DNA of 64,000 nt, from positions 108,034 through 172,033 of the forward strand of contig JAJXWB010000006.1 in NCBI GenBank assembly GCA_021781815.1. Direction: 5' to 3'. The DNA comes from Pseudomonadota bacterium. Lineage in GTDB: Bacteria > Pseudomonadota > Alphaproteobacteria > Rhizobiales > Beijerinckiaceae. Positions within the stretch are counted from its first letter, which is position 1. Each line of letters opens with the position of its first letter. The translations under genes and the position numbers were made by a program. Of this stretch, positions 1-9,551 are shown in pieces. Below the pieces are notes generated by a model that was not told where the DNA came from, ran no database searches, and worked only from the letters and a program-made list of their open reading frames with translations.

Positions 1-2
1 CG

Positions 3-890
3 TGGCTGACGGGAAAGGCGCGCTTTCTCCCCGACGCGAATCCGCTCGAAACGCGGGTCGAGCGCTCAAACTGGCCTCAAAGCGCCTCCGTTCTGCCGAA
101 GGAGGCGCAGGCGCCCCTGACCGAGACCAACAGGATCATGCGCATCGACGAATTGCGCCGCAGGCCGTCGCTCCTGATCGAAGGCGCGACGCTTGTCTTC
201 GGCCCCGATACGCCCGCGCGCATCGCCGTCTCGAAATTGACCCTGCGCAGCGCAACCCTTGTCACCAACGGCGCTGATTTCGAAATCGAGGTCGAGACGC
301 TGGTCTCCGACAACAGCGAAATTCGCGCCTTCACATTGAGCGGCGCCGCGCCGGCGAAAGGCGCGGGCCACGACGCCGGCCATGTGCGCCTCGTCGTGCA
401 TGGCCAGTTCGGCGGCGTCTTGCGCGTCGATCTGAATGGTCAGGCCGGCGGCGCAGGCGCCGCTGGCAGGGCGGGCCAGCCGGGCGCGAAAGGCGCGAAA
501 GGCGAGAATGCGCGCGCCGAGGGCGCCGCCTGCCTGAGCCCTGCCGGCGCGGGCGGCCAGGGTGGGCCCGGCGGTCCGGGCGGCGCCGGCGACAACGGCG
601 CGTCCGGGGGCGCTGGCGGACAGTTGACCCTCATCGCCAGGGATCCCGCGAAAGTCGGCCCACACATCGACTTCAGCGCCGAGGGCGGGAGCGGCGGCGC
701 GGCGGGAGCGGCTGGACCGGGCGGCGAAGGAGGACCGGGCGGACCGGGCGGCGAACCGGCTGGAACCTGCATCGGCCAAGGCCCGACCGGCCCACGCGGC
801 GCCGACGGCCTGCCCGGCGCGGCTGGTCAGCCGGGCGCGGCGGGACCGGCAGGCGCCATGCGCACGCTGACCCTCGGGGAAAAGCCGTAG
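3..890 (+). CDS. Collagen-like glycine-rich protein, 5' end outside window
   Basis: The frame is open from the first bases of the window, so this is the C-terminal 295 residues of a longer protein rather than a gene starting at the internal ATG at 138. The visible part has about 145 residues of ordinary, beta-rich looking sequence followed by about 150 residues of Gly-X-Y-like repeats (GQP, GAK, GPG, GGE, LPG, PAG), in two or three blocks broken by non-repeat stretches that contain two cysteines. It ends in a short non-repetitive tail. Bacterial collagen-like proteins of this style are usually surface or secreted structural proteins. No signal peptide can be judged because the N-terminus is missing. 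Function is not known. It is convergent with the SDR gene, one base away. Confidence 0.7.
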   Translation, partial: WLTGKARFLPDANPLETRVERSNWPQSASVLPKEAQAPLTETNRIMRIDELRRRPSLLIEGATLVFGPDTPARIAVSKLTLRSATLVTNGADFEIEVETLVSDNSEIRAFTLSGAAPAKGAGHDAGHVRLVVHGQFGGVLRVDLNGQAGGAGAAGRAGQPGAKGAKGENARAEGAACLSPAGAGGQGGPGGPGGAGDNGASGGAGGQLTLIARDPAKVGPHIDFSAEGGSGGAAGAAGPGGEGGPGGPGGEPAGTCIGQGPTGPRGADGLPGAAGQPGAAGPAGAMRTLTLGEKP

Positions 891-891
891 C

Positions 892-1620
892 TCACCACGA
901 CTCGATCCACGGCCGCAGATCAAACTCGTGCGTCCAGGCGCTGCGTGTCTGAATGTGCACGGCCCAATAGGCGTCGGCGATCGCGTCCGGGTCTAGAACG
1001 CCGTCCTGCGCCTTGGTCGCATAGCGTTCGGGAAAGTTGTCGCGGATGAACGCAGTGTCGATCGCCCCGTCGATAATGGAATGCGCGACATGCACGCCCT
1101 TCGGTCCGAGTTCGCGCGCCATCGCCTGAGCCAGCGCGCGCAGCGCGAACTTGCCGCCGGCAAAGGCCGCAAAGCCCGAGCCGCCGCGCATGCTTGCGGT
1201 GGCGCCGGTGAAAATGACCGTGCCGCGTCCCCGCGCCGCCATGCCGCGCGTAACCTCGCGCCCCATCAGAAACCCGGCGAAGGCGCACATCTCCCAGACC
1301 TTGCGATAGACGCGGCTGGTCGTCTCGTGAATGGGGAAGCGCACATTGCCGCCGATGTTGAAGACCGCCACCTCGATCGGTCCGATGTCGCGCTCGATCT
1401 GTTCGACCAGTCCGACCATCTGGTCCTCGTCGCGCGCATCGACGCCGAATGGCCGAACCTTGTGGCCGGATTTTTCGATTTGAGCGGCGAGCGGCGCAAG
1501 CTTGTCGGCATGCCGACGCACTGGACAGGCTACGAAACCCTCTTGCGCGAAACGACGCGCGATGGCGCCGCCCGTTGCATCGCCAGCGCCTATCACGAGC
1601 GCAACCTTCGAACCCGACAT
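892..1620 (-). CDS. SDR family protein with altered catalytic tyrosine
   Basis: A 242-residue short-chain dehydrogenase/reductase fold. The nucleotide-binding glycine motif is GAGDATGG near residues 11-18 and an NIGG stretch at 88-91 sits where the usual NNAG motif lies. The C-terminal part has the usual PKGVHV and DGAIDTAF segments. The canonical YxxxK active site reads FAGGK at residues 153-157, so the catalytic tyrosine is phenylalanine while the lysine is kept. A classical hydride-transfer role is therefore doubtful; it may be a divergent SDR subgroup that uses another acid or binds without catalysis. Substrate unknown. It is divergent from the DsbA-like isomerase gene, sharing a 73-base intergenic region. 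Confidence 0.85.
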   Translation of the reverse strand: MSGSKVALVIGAGDATGGAIARRFAQEGFVACPVRRHADKLAPLAAQIEKSGHKVRPFGVDARDEDQMVGLVEQIERDIGPIEVAVFNIGGNVRFPIHETTSRVYRKVWEMCAFAGFLMGREVTRGMAARGRGTVIFTGATASMRGGSGFAAFAGGKFALRALAQAMARELGPKGVHVAHSIIDGAIDTAFIRDNFPERYATKAQDGVLDPDAIADAYWAVHIQTRSAWTHEFDLRPWIESW

Positions 1621-1693
1621 GCCGACCTCCGCCTTCGTTTTTGTTCCGGCTCAGCGTAGCATGCGCGCGACGAGGGGCCACAGGGAGCAAGAC

Positions 1694-2278
1694 ATGACGC
1701 GCGCCGAGTTCTTTTTCGATTTTGGCAGTCCGGCCTCCTACCTCGCCTATACGCAGATGGATGGGCTCGCGCAGCGTACAGGCGCCGAGATTGTCTGGCG
1801 GCCGATACTGCTCGGCGGCGTGTTCAAGGCGACAGGCAACGCCTCGCCCGCCGCTGTCCCCGCCAAGGGGAAATGGATGACCGCCGACCTCGCCCGTTTC
1901 GCCCGGCGCTACGGCGCGCCTTTCGCGCACAATCCGTACTTTCCGATCAACACGCTCCTGATGATGCGCGGCGCCGCGGCCTACGAGGGCGATACGCAGT
2001 TCCGTCCCTATGTCGACGCCATGTTTCGCGCAATGTGGGTCGATGGCAGGAACATGAACGATCCCGTCACGGCCGCCGGCGTGCTGACGGCGGCGGGATT
2101 CGATCCGGCGGCCTTCATGGCCCGCGCCGAGAGCCAGCCCGCCAGGGACCGCCTTAAGGCGACGACCGAGGAGGCCGTTGCGCGCGGCGTGTTCGGCGCG
2201 CCGACCATTTTCGTTGACCAGCACATGTTCTTCGGCCAGGACCGGCTCGATTTCGTCGAGGAGGCCTTGCGCGCGTGA
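1694..2278 (+). CDS. 2-hydroxychromene-2-carboxylate isomerase family (DsbA/kappa-GST-like)
   Basis: A 194-residue thioredoxin-fold protein with a DsbA-type helical insertion. The N-terminal FDFGSPASYLAY carries the serine that in this family contacts glutathione, and the cis-proline loop GVFGAPTIFV is near residue 170. Family members isomerise 2-hydroxychromene-2-carboxylate to trans-o-hydroxybenzylidenepyruvate in naphthalene-type catabolism, but many genomic homologues, including this one with no aromatic-degradation neighbours, have unknown substrates. The start at 1694 is chosen because GGGAG lies eight bases upstream and the protein then matches the family length. The frame extends upstream to 1502 without support. 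Confidence 0.85.
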   Translation: MTRAEFFFDFGSPASYLAYTQMDGLAQRTGAEIVWRPILLGGVFKATGNASPAAVPAKGKWMTADLARFARRYGAPFAHNPYFPINTLLMMRGAAAYEGDTQFRPYVDAMFRAMWVDGRNMNDPVTAAGVLTAAGFDPAAFMARAESQPARDRLKATTEEAVARGVFGAPTIFVDQHMFFGQDRLDFVEEALRA

Positions 2279-2283
2279 CCTGC

Positions 2284-2360
2284 CATCGCGAGTCCGAGGC
2301 GAAGCGATCCGGGGCCCCTCCGGGTGCTGGATTTCTTCGTTGCTTTGCGCCTCGCAATGA
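2284..2360. repeat. Degenerate REP-like palindromic repeat
   Basis: Two imperfect arms (ATCGCGAG...GAAGCGATCC and TGGATTTCTTCGTTGC...CTCGCAATGA) surround a GC-rich centre. The arms are variants of the well-preserved copy at 52146-52225, so this is a second, decayed member of the same dispersed family. It lies between the isomerase and the CoA-transferase genes and may form a stem-loop in read-through RNA. Confidence 0.6.
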
Positions 2361-2393
2361 AGGCGGCGAACCATCCTCCATGAGCAGCGCAGC

Positions 2394-4403
2394 ATGACCA
2401 CACATCCCGCCTTGCCCTTCCTCAAGCGCGACGAAAAGGGGAAGGTTGTTTCGCCCGCCGACGCGGTAAAGCTGATCCGGGACGGCGACACGCTGGCGAC
2501 TGGCGGTTTCGTCGGCATAGGCTTCGCCGAGGAAATCGCGATCGCAATCGAAAAGCGATTCCTCGAAACGACAGACGAAGATCCCTCGAAAACAGGCCAT
2601 CCCCGCGATCTGACTCTGGTTTATGCTGCGGGCCAGGGCGATGGCGGGGAGCGTGGCCTCAACCATCTCGCGCATGCAGGCCTCGTGCGGAAAATCATCG
2701 GCGGCCATTGGGGGCTGGTTCCGAAACTCCAGCGTCTCGCCGTCGCAAACCAGGTCGAGGCCTACAATCTGCCGCAAGGGGTGATCACGCATCTCTTCCG
2801 CGACATCGCCGCCCACCGGCCGGGCCATCTCACGCGCGTCGGCCTCGGCACGTTCGTCGATCCGCGCAACGGCGGCGGCAAGCTCAATGCCTTGACGAAG
2901 GACGATCTTGTCCGCCTGATCGAGATCGATGGCGCGGAATATCTGCTGTACAAGACGTTCCCGATCAACGTCGGAATTATCAGAGCGACGACCGGCGACC
3001 CGGACGGCAATCTGACAATGGAGAAGGAAGCGCTGACGCTGGAGGCGCTCGCCATAGCGATGGCCGCGCGAAACTCCGGCGGCATCGTCATCGCCCAGGT
3101 CGAGCGCGTCGCCGAAAGCGGCTCGCTTAATCCGCGTCAGGTGAAGGTGCCAGGCGTCATGGTCGATTGCGTTGTCGTGGCGAAGCCGGAAAACCACTGG
3201 CAGACCTTCGCGACACAGTACGATCCTGCCTATTCGTCGGAAATCCGCGCGCGCGCCGGCTCCCTGCCGCCGATGCAGGATGGCGCGCGAAAGATCATCG
3301 CGCGGCGCGCGGCGCTCGAACTTGAACCCAACAGCGTCGTCAATCTCGGAATCGGCATGCCCGAAGGCGTCGCCGCCATCGCCAACGATGAGAAGATCGC
3401 CGATCTCATCACGCTGACCGCCGAGCCCGGCGTGATCGGCGGCATCCCCGCCAGCGGCATGGATTTCGGCGCCGCCATCAACACGCAGGCCGTGATCGAC
3501 CAGCCCTACCAGTTCGACTTCTACGACGGCGGCGGACTCGACATCGCCTTTCTCGGCCTCGCGCAAGCCGACAGCGCCGGCAATCTCAATGTCAGCAAGT
3601 TCGGTCCGCGCCTCGCAGGCGCTGGCGGCTTCATCAACATCAGCCAGAACGCCAAGAAGGTCGTGTTTGTCGGCACGTTCGTCGCCGGCGACCTGCAAGT
3701 GCTCTGCGACGACGGATCTTTGCGGATCCTGAAAGACGGCGACATCCGGAAATTCGTGCGATCAGTCGAGCACGTGACTTTCAGCGGCGACATAGCGCGA
3801 AAATCCGGAAAACTCATCCTCTACGTCACCGAGCGGTGCGTGTTCCGCCTGTCCGGGGACGGTCTGCAGTTGACCGAGATCGCGCCCGGCGTCGATCTCG
3901 ATCGCGACATCCTCGCGAAAATGGACTTCAGGCCGCTGATGCCGACCCCGCCACAACTGATGGACCCGCGCATTTTCGCCGCGGGGCCGATGGATTTGCG
4001 CGAACAATTGCTGTCCATCCCGCTCGACCAGCGTTTCACCTACGATGAGACGAGCAACCATTTCTTCGTCAATCTCGAACGCTACAACGTGCGCAACGAA
4101 GACGACATCGAACAGATCCGGAAAGTTGTCGTCGACCGTATCGGGCCGCTCGGCAAGCGGGTCTACGCGGTCGTCAACTACGACAATTTCACGATCGCTC
4201 CGGAATTGCTCGACGCATATTCCACGATGGTGCGCGGCCTGATGGACGAGTACTACGCCGACGTAACGCGCTTCACGACGTCAGGGTTCTTGCGCATGAA
4301 GCTCGGCGACGCGCTCGAAAGGCGCGGCGTCGCCCCGCACATCTATGAGAGCGCGGCGGAAGCGGAGAGGAATCTGAAGGACATCGAGGGAACGAAAATC
4401 TGA
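2394..4403 (+). CDS. Acyl-CoA:acetate/3-ketoacid CoA-transferase (family I)
   Basis: A 669-residue cytoplasmic enzyme that moves CoA between short-chain carboxylic acids. Both halves of a fused family I transferase are present: the alpha-like half starts near residue 15 ([14 protein letters not shown]) and the beta-like half near residue 300 ([13 protein letters not shown]). The presumed catalytic glutamate is Glu344 in TAEPGVIGG. Fused enzymes of this type are usually about 520 residues. This one has a further C-terminal region of about 130 residues (from roughly 535) rich in aromatic and charged residues and without a recognised active site. The start follows a degenerate palindromic repeat. 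Substrate choice (acetate, propionate, acetoacetate) cannot be read from sequence. Confidence 0.88.
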   Translation: MTTHPALPFLKRDEKGKVVSPADAVKLIRDGDTLATGGFVGIGFAEEIAIAIEKRFLETTDEDPSKTGHPRDLTLVYAAGQGDGGERGLNHLAHAGLVRKIIGGHWGLVPKLQRLAVANQVEAYNLPQGVITHLFRDIAAHRPGHLTRVGLGTFVDPRNGGGKLNALTKDDLVRLIEIDGAEYLLYKTFPINVGIIRATTGDPDGNLTMEKEALTLEALAIAMAARNSGGIVIAQVERVAESGSLNPRQVKVPGVMVDCVVVAKPENHWQTFATQYDPAYSSEIRARAGSLPPMQDGARKIIARRAALELEPNSVVNLGIGMPEGVAAIANDEKIADLITLTAEPGVIGGIPASGMDFGAAINTQAVIDQPYQFDFYDGGGLDIAFLGLAQADSAGNLNVSKFGPRLAGAGGFINISQNAKKVVFVGTFVAGDLQVLCDDGSLRILKDGDIRKFVRSVEHVTFSGDIARKSGKLILYVTERCVFRLSGDGLQLTEIAPGVDLDRDILAKMDFRPLMPTPPQLMDPRIFAAGPMDLREQLLSIPLDQRFTYDETSNHFFVNLERYNVRNEDDIEQIRKVVVDRIGPLGKRVYAVVNYDNFTIAPELLDAYSTMVRGLMDEYYADVTRFTTSGFLRMKLGDALERRGVAPHIYESAAEAERNLKDIEGTKI

Positions 4404-4448
4404 CCGCCCCGCGCCCCGAATACGGCGACAGGCGACTCAAGGCCTTGT

Positions 4449-5942
4449 TCAGACGGCGTTCCGGTACGCTTTCGGCGACAGGACCGTCAGAACGAGAATC
4501 CGCAGGTCGAACAGGAACGACCAGTTGTCGATGTAATGAAGGTCGTGCTCGATGCGCGCCCGTATCTGGTCGCCGGTCGAGGCCTCGCCGCGCAGACCGT
4601 TGACCTGCGCCCACCCTGTAATGCCGGGCTTCACGTTGTGACGCCGCGCATAGAGCGCGATCGTCTGCTCGAACATCTGATCATGCGCCAGCGCATGCGG
4701 CCGAGGGCCGACGAGCGACATCTGCCCGGCGAGCACGTTCAGCAGTTGCGGCAATTCGTCGATGTTCGTGCGCCGCATGAAACGTCCCACGCGCGTGACG
4801 CGCGGGTCTTCAGCCCGGGCCTGCGGCACATGACGGCCATCGTCCATCGTCGACATGGAACGAAACTTGACGATCCGAAACGGTTCCTGATTGAATCCAT
4901 AACGCCGCTGGAAGAACAGCACCGGTCCCCGTGAATCGAGCTTGATCGCCAGCGCGAAAAACACGAACGCAGGCGCCAGCAGCACAAGCGCGGCCGCCGA
5001 CACAATGACGTCGAAGAGGCGCTTGAGCGCGACATCGCCCGTCGACAGCGGACGGCGGACGATGTGCAGGCTGGAAACCGCCCCGACTTTTGAAATCCGG
5101 GCGTCAACGAACCGATCGAGCACGCGCTCCGGTCCGAGATGGATCGAGGCCGGCACGCGGATGAAGGAATCGATGCAGGCGTCGATCGTCGGAACATCGG
5201 ACCACGGCGCGAGAATGAAAACGTCGTCGGGGCGCAGGATGCGCGCCGAAGCGGCTGCGAGCGCCAGATCCTCTCCGAGCGTGTCGGGGCCGCGCAGCAC
5301 GGCCGCTGCGACGACATGCATGCCGCTTTCCCAGGGCTGATAACGCTGGGCGAACCCCTCGACGTCCGGCTCCGAGCCGACGAGAAACACGCGCCGCAAC
5401 GAGATGCCCCCGAGCGAGGCGCGCTGGCGAACATGCCGCACCATGATCGCGCGGCAGCCGATCAGCAAGCCATAGCCGCCCACATAGAACAGCAGGATCG
5501 TCGCGCGCGAAATGTCCGCGGTGGTCTTGGTCAGGAAGCCGAACGCCAGCGCGCAGACCGACACGATGTTCCAGAGCACGAAGGTGCGCTGCGCATGGCC
5601 CGCGAACTGAAGGTAGCTGGCGATCGCATATTCCTCGCGCATCGTATTGGCGACGACGAAGACCAGAGCCACAAGAAGTCCGACCCGGAGAAAATTTTCG
5701 ACAGGGCCGGGAAATCCATAGGCGAACAGATGGTAGAGAACGCCAGCCGCCGCCGCGCTGAATACGATGGCGACGATGTCGGCCAGCGCCGCGACGACCG
5801 CAAAGGAGCCGCGCAGCACCGCCGTATTGGTTCGCGGGAGCCAGTCCGTCCAATCAAGTCTCATGCCGGCGTCGCCAACCGGCCGCGCCGCAAGGCGCAC
5901 GCGGCCGGCGCCCCGGCCCGGATCACTCGTAACTCGGCTCAT
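4449..5942 (-). CDS. Undecaprenyl-phosphate sugar phosphotransferase (EPS priming enzyme)
   Basis: A 497-residue polyprenyl glycosylphosphotransferase. Four N-terminal membrane helices (about residues 40-150) precede a nucleotide-binding-like middle domain. The C-terminal bacterial sugar transferase domain has its own membrane segment after [10 protein letters not shown], then the conserved [22 protein letters not shown] and SLVGPRP motifs. Such enzymes load the first sugar-1-phosphate, often glucose or galactose, onto undecaprenyl phosphate at the inner membrane and so start polysaccharide synthesis. The start at 5942 (MSRVTSD) is preferred over the upstream in-frame start at 6161, which would overlap the divergent gene. 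It opens the exopolysaccharide cluster. Confidence 0.9.
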   Translation of the reverse strand: MSRVTSDPGRGAGRVRLAARPVGDAGMRLDWTDWLPRTNTAVLRGSFAVVAALADIVAIVFSAAAAGVLYHLFAYGFPGPVENFLRVGLLVALVFVVANTMREEYAIASYLQFAGHAQRTFVLWNIVSVCALAFGFLTKTTADISRATILLFYVGGYGLLIGCRAIMVRHVRQRASLGGISLRRVFLVGSEPDVEGFAQRYQPWESGMHVVAAAVLRGPDTLGEDLALAAASARILRPDDVFILAPWSDVPTIDACIDSFIRVPASIHLGPERVLDRFVDARISKVGAVSSLHIVRRPLSTGDVALKRLFDVIVSAAALVLLAPAFVFFALAIKLDSRGPVLFFQRRYGFNQEPFRIVKFRSMSTMDDGRHVPQARAEDPRVTRVGRFMRRTNIDELPQLLNVLAGQMSLVGPRPHALAHDQMFEQTIALYARRHNVKPGITGWAQVNGLRGEASTGDQIRARIEHDLHYIDNWSFLFDLRILVLTVLSPKAYRNAV

Positions 5943-6061
5943 GACAGACACCACGCCACGCCGCAATCGCCCCACACTGACGCAATCGTGCCAAAAGATG
6001 CGGCCAACGGTGGAACAGCAAACAAAGGGCCAAGGGAGGAAATCCGCCTGGTCACTATCTA

Positions 6062-6088
6062 TTAACCTAATCTGTGCACTCATTAACC
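6062..6088. promoter_or_regulatory. Direct TTAACC repeat between divergent EPS genes
   Basis: Two copies of TTAACC (6062-6067 and 6083-6088) are 21 bases apart, about two helical turns, in an AT-richer 173-base region between the divergent priming transferase and the first co-polymerase gene. TTAACC is the half-site of CtrA-type regulators, but the spacing is not the usual one. This is suggestive only. Confidence 0.3.
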
Positions 6089-6115
6089 AATTCTCAACCC
6101 GCCCGAAAGGCGTAT

Positions 6116-7717
6116 ATGCGCCGCGCTGCGTTTCACTTTGTCGCGGGCCTCGGCGGCGCACTGGTCTTTGGCGCGCCCACGGCGCTTTATTGCGGCCAGA
6201 CGCCGCCGTTCGTGGCCGCTGCGCCCGTCGTCATCCGATCCGCCGCAAAGCCAGCGGCCACGATCGATCTTGACTCGGTCCGGCTGCTGCTTGCGACCGA
6301 GCCGGTCTTGCGCCGCGCGGCCCTGCAACCGGAGGCGGCGGCTTTCGTCGAGCGAAACGCGCGGCCGTCCTGGTTCGAGCGGTTGATCATGCTGGGCGCC
6401 TCCCGTCCTGGCGATCTCGACACGCTCGCGCGCGCCGTCGCGATGCTTGGGCCGCGGGTCGGCGCGCAACCAGGCCCCTGGCCGGACACCGTCGAGATTA
6501 CCGCGGCCATGGCGTCCGGCCCCGAGGCTGCGGCGGTCGCAACCGCAGTTGCGGAGGCTTTCGTCGAGGAGATCAGAGAAACCAGCCTCGCGGATCGGAA
6601 GCGAGGACTGGACCAGCGCGCCCGGCGTCTCGCGGCGGCGCAGCAACATCTGGACAAGGCGCGCGATCGGGCTCAGGCGCTGCGCATCGCGGACCCGCTG
6701 CCCACCGCCTCCACCGCCTCGCCGACAGCGGCGATAGCCACAGGGACGCCGGAAAGTCTGAGGCGCGCAGCCGCGGAAGCCGAGTCGCGGCTGGCCGAGG
6801 CGATCCGCGTTTACGGCCCGCGCCACCCCGCCCTGATCGAGCGCCAGGCCGAGACGCGCCGCGCCCGGATGGCGCTTGCGGCCGCGCGCAACGTAGCGCG
6901 GACGCCCGCGCCGACAAACCCGGAGGGCGGCCCCGATCCGCGCGCCGCAGAACTGGCCGCAGCCGAGCAGGACGCCACCCGCGCCGAGACAGCCTATCAA
7001 ATGGAGCTGTCCCGAAATGAGACAGGCGGTCGCGAAGCGCGCGTTCTCAAGCCGGCGCCTGTCCCGGCGACGCCGCGCGGATCGGCCGGCGGCGCCCTCG
7101 TCGCCGGCGCGGCTCTCGCCGGCTTCCTTCTGATCGGCTCGGTTTCGGCGGCGCGCCCGCGCGCTCCATTCGCGCGCGACAAGCGTCTTGGCGTCCTGCG
7201 CGGCGGACGGCTCGACGCCGACAGCGCGCAAACCGTGCTCGACGCGATCGGCATCGCCGACGGACGCGACGCCCGCGTGGCGATCCTGATGGCCGACGAT
7301 CCGGCGCTCGCGCGGTCGGCCGCTGCCGCCGTAGCGGTGGCGGCGCTTGCCGCCGGCTGGCGTCCGCTGTTGGTGGAGGACCCGCCGGGCCCGGCGCCCG
7401 CCGCCCGCGCCCAGCCGCGCATGCTCGTATTTCGCGGCGCTGTATATCTCGCCCATTCGCGGCAGACCGAATACGGCCCGCTCGATATCGCCGCCGCGGC
7501 GCGCCGGCCTGCGGAGAAAGACGGCATCGTTGACGCTGCGCTTGCATACGATCTTCTGATTTTCGTTGGGCGAAGCGCTGGCGACGGCGATTGCGCCGCT
7601 CGCGCGATCCGGATCGGAATTGAACTCTCCGACGCGGCGGCGACCGGCGCGCTCGCACGCCTGTCCATCGATCCAGCTCATTTCGCCGGAACGATCCTCA
7701 CATCGCGCCAATCCTGA
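6116..7717 (+). CDS. Wzz/GumC-like polysaccharide co-polymerase, divergent
   Basis: A 533-residue inner-membrane protein. A membrane segment at about residues 5-25 and a second near 330-350 (GGALVAGAALAGFLLIG) flank an alanine/arginine-rich coiled-coil periplasmic region with the RVYGPRHPALIERQAE signature seen in chain-length regulators. After the second helix lies a cytoplasmic domain that resembles a BY-kinase in layout but has no Walker A motif, so it is unlikely to be an active kinase. It probably modulates polymer length or export with the second co-polymerase at 13605. The ATG at 6116 has GAAAGG just upstream; a GTG at 6074 is an alternative start. Confidence 0.65.
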   Translation: MRRAAFHFVAGLGGALVFGAPTALYCGQTPPFVAAAPVVIRSAAKPAATIDLDSVRLLLATEPVLRRAALQPEAAAFVERNARPSWFERLIMLGASRPGDLDTLARAVAMLGPRVGAQPGPWPDTVEITAAMASGPEAAAVATAVAEAFVEEIRETSLADRKRGLDQRARRLAAAQQHLDKARDRAQALRIADPLPTASTASPTAAIATGTPESLRRAAAEAESRLAEAIRVYGPRHPALIERQAETRRARMALAAARNVARTPAPTNPEGGPDPRAAELAAAEQDATRAETAYQMELSRNETGGREARVLKPAPVPATPRGSAGGALVAGAALAGFLLIGSVSAARPRAPFARDKRLGVLRGGRLDADSAQTVLDAIGIADGRDARVAILMADDPALARSAAAAVAVAALAAGWRPLLVEDPPGPAPAARAQPRMLVFRGAVYLAHSRQTEYGPLDIAAAARRPAEKDGIVDAALAYDLLIFVGRSAGDGDCAARAIRIGIELSDAAATGALARLSIDPAHFAGTILTSRQS

Positions 7718-7722
7718 AGAAC

Positions 7723-7911
7723 ATGACTTTCCTGGCCGGGGCCATGACGGTCCTCATCAAGGCAAGGGCTCTGCGCTGGCATTCTTCGGGCGGCGTCAGC
7801 ATCGCCAATCCGATTGAGCTCGGCGGGGAAGAGCCGCCCCCGCCCGATACGCCCTTCCCCGTCGTCGCCTTGCATTTCATTGCGCGCGATTTGCTTGCGC
7901 TCGCAGTGTGA
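7723..7911 (+). CDS. Small hypothetical ORF, weakly supported
   Basis: A possible 62-residue product just after the co-polymerase stop, with no clear ribosome-binding site and no recognised family. A 60-codon frame on the opposite strand (7698-7880) competes for the same DNA. It is listed because the 200 bases between the flanking genes hold nothing else; it may well be non-coding. Confidence 0.22.
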   Translation: MTFLAGAMTVLIKARALRWHSSGGVSIANPIELGGEEPPPPDTPFPVVALHFIARDLLALAV

Positions 7912-7919
7912 GGCGCCCC

Positions 7920-9443
7920 CTAGCGTTCGAAGAATTGCACCAGCGGCATGACGACCGGCGCCAGCCATGACGGCAGCCTGCCCACAACGACCCGCAGCCT
8001 GCCAATGTCGTCGTCCGGCAGCGCCCGCAGCATCCGCGCCAGCAGGACATAGACGATCGCGCCAGCCGCAATCGCCGGCGCGATTCCAGACGGCCCCTCG
8101 ACCGTTGCGACGACGCTGCGCGCGGCGAGCCAGCAACCGGTCGCGGCAGCCATGATCCGGACGACCGAGGCGTAAGGCGTCGGGCAACGCAGGACACGAT
8201 CGATATAGATGAAGCTTGCGCCGACGATTGAAAACTGGATGACGGAGCGTGTGACGACTGCGCCCATCAGACCATAGGCCGGAATTATGGACAGGCCGGC
8301 GGCGATGGTTGCGACTGCGCCGATCATCCCTGTCCAGACCAGAAGGTAATTGCGCTCGGTGGCGAACAGCAGCGCCGAACTGACCGCCGAGACGGCGCCG
8401 AAGGCCTGCATCGCGACCAGCAACGCCGCGGGCGCGGCCGCTTCGGCGAATGACGCTCCGAACAGCGCGGGCACGAGCGATGGCGCAATCGCCGCCATGC
8501 CGAAGCAGGCGGGAAAAATCAGGAACGACATGAATCGGACCGCCGATTCATAGGCGCGGTCCAGCCCGGCGTGATCGCCCACCGCGTGCCGCTCCGCAAA
8601 CAGCGCCAGCAGCCCGCCGGTCATCAGCAGCGGCGCCTGTGTCGCGACCAGCGCCAGCGTATTGGCGGCCGCATAGAGGCCGGCCTCGCGCGCGCCGCGA
8701 AAATGATTGAGGAAGAGAAGTTCGGTGCGCGACCACACGATAGCCGCGATCAGGCCGACGCCCCAACTCGCCAACGAAAATCTCCATGCGCGCGCGCGCA
8801 ATTCGCGATCGACCAGCCCGCCGATGCGGATATGGGTCAGCGCGTGCAACGCCAGCAACGCGCTGCCGCCCCCATAACCGACGAGAGCGCCGGGAACTCC
8901 ATGGGAGAGGCCGCCCAGAACGACCCCGGCGAGTTGCATCAGGAACGAAATCGCAGACAGCCGCGCCGCGCGTTCGAATTCCTGCCGTCCGCGCAATTGC
9001 GCGAGACCGTAATTGCCGATCGCCTGGATCACGAACAGGAACGCCAGCGCAAGCCAGATGGCGGCGGCCTGATCCTCGAACGGCAGAAATGACAGCCAGC
9101 CGAGCTGCGGCGCGCGGAACTCCCAGACAAACAGCAGACAGGCGGCCCCCATCGCCGTCGTCGCGAGCAGCGCGGGGAAGAAGGAGGGCGCGAATTGCGC
9201 CACGTCGTCCGTGCGCTCATGCGCGGAAAGGTCCGGAATGAAGCGTGCGATCGTCAGCGGCAGACCGAGATCGCAGATCGTCACCAGCGTGCCGACGAGC
9301 CAGACGCCGAGCGCGACATTGCCAGCGCCGCCCGGACCGAGCATGCGCGCGATCAGCACGACGCTCAGGAATGCGCCGACGGCCGTCGACGCCCCCGCGA
9401 TCGTCGAATGCAGCGTGTTTCGGGCGAACCGCGGCAATGCCAT
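7920..9443 (-). CDS. Wzx-like polysaccharide flippase/oligosaccharide translocase
   Basis: A 507-residue integral membrane protein with about 12-14 predicted helices and the layout of the MOP/MATE-type polysaccharide exporters (opening LHSTIAGASTAVGAFLSVVLIARMLG style, with the conserved GPGGAGNVALG turn). Wzx flippases move undecaprenyl-linked repeat units from the cytoplasmic to the periplasmic face of the inner membrane. The position among priming enzyme, polymerase and glycosyltransferases supports that role. The start at 9443 (MALPRFARN) places the first helix at the expected distance; an upstream in-frame start at 9494 is possible. Confidence 0.85.
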   Translation of the reverse strand: MALPRFARNTLHSTIAGASTAVGAFLSVVLIARMLGPGGAGNVALGVWLVGTLVTICDLGLPLTIARFIPDLSAHERTDDVAQFAPSFFPALLATTAMGAACLLFVWEFRAPQLGWLSFLPFEDQAAAIWLALAFLFVIQAIGNYGLAQLRGRQEFERAARLSAISFLMQLAGVVLGGLSHGVPGALVGYGGGSALLALHALTHIRIGGLVDRELRARAWRFSLASWGVGLIAAIVWSRTELLFLNHFRGAREAGLYAAANTLALVATQAPLLMTGGLLALFAERHAVGDHAGLDRAYESAVRFMSFLIFPACFGMAAIAPSLVPALFGASFAEAAAPAALLVAMQAFGAVSAVSSALLFATERNYLLVWTGMIGAVATIAAGLSIIPAYGLMGAVVTRSVIQFSIVGASFIYIDRVLRCPTPYASVVRIMAAATGCWLAARSVVATVEGPSGIAPAIAAGAIVYVLLARMLRALPDDDIGRLRVVVGRLPSWLAPVVMPLVQFFER

Positions 9444-9551
9444 GATTAACGAACAATCCAGCTTTGAGCGGACCGGACCGGTCGCGTCTGGCAAAGGTTA
9501 TAGCCGTCACTCTCCTGACGGTCTGTAACCAGGCGAACAGAACCTGTTGTC

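Noticed and set aside
66..2518. Long minus-strand frames of 285 and 532 codons across the collagen-like, SDR and isomerase genes
   Set aside because: They lie antisense to or in another frame of genes with clear family motifs, are Arg/Gly/Ala-rich without domains, and are expected in GC-rich DNA.
7698..7880. A 60-codon minus-strand frame after the 6116 co-polymerase
   Set aside because: It competes with an equally weak plus-strand frame, lacks a ribosome site, and starts among Gly/Ser/Pro runs.
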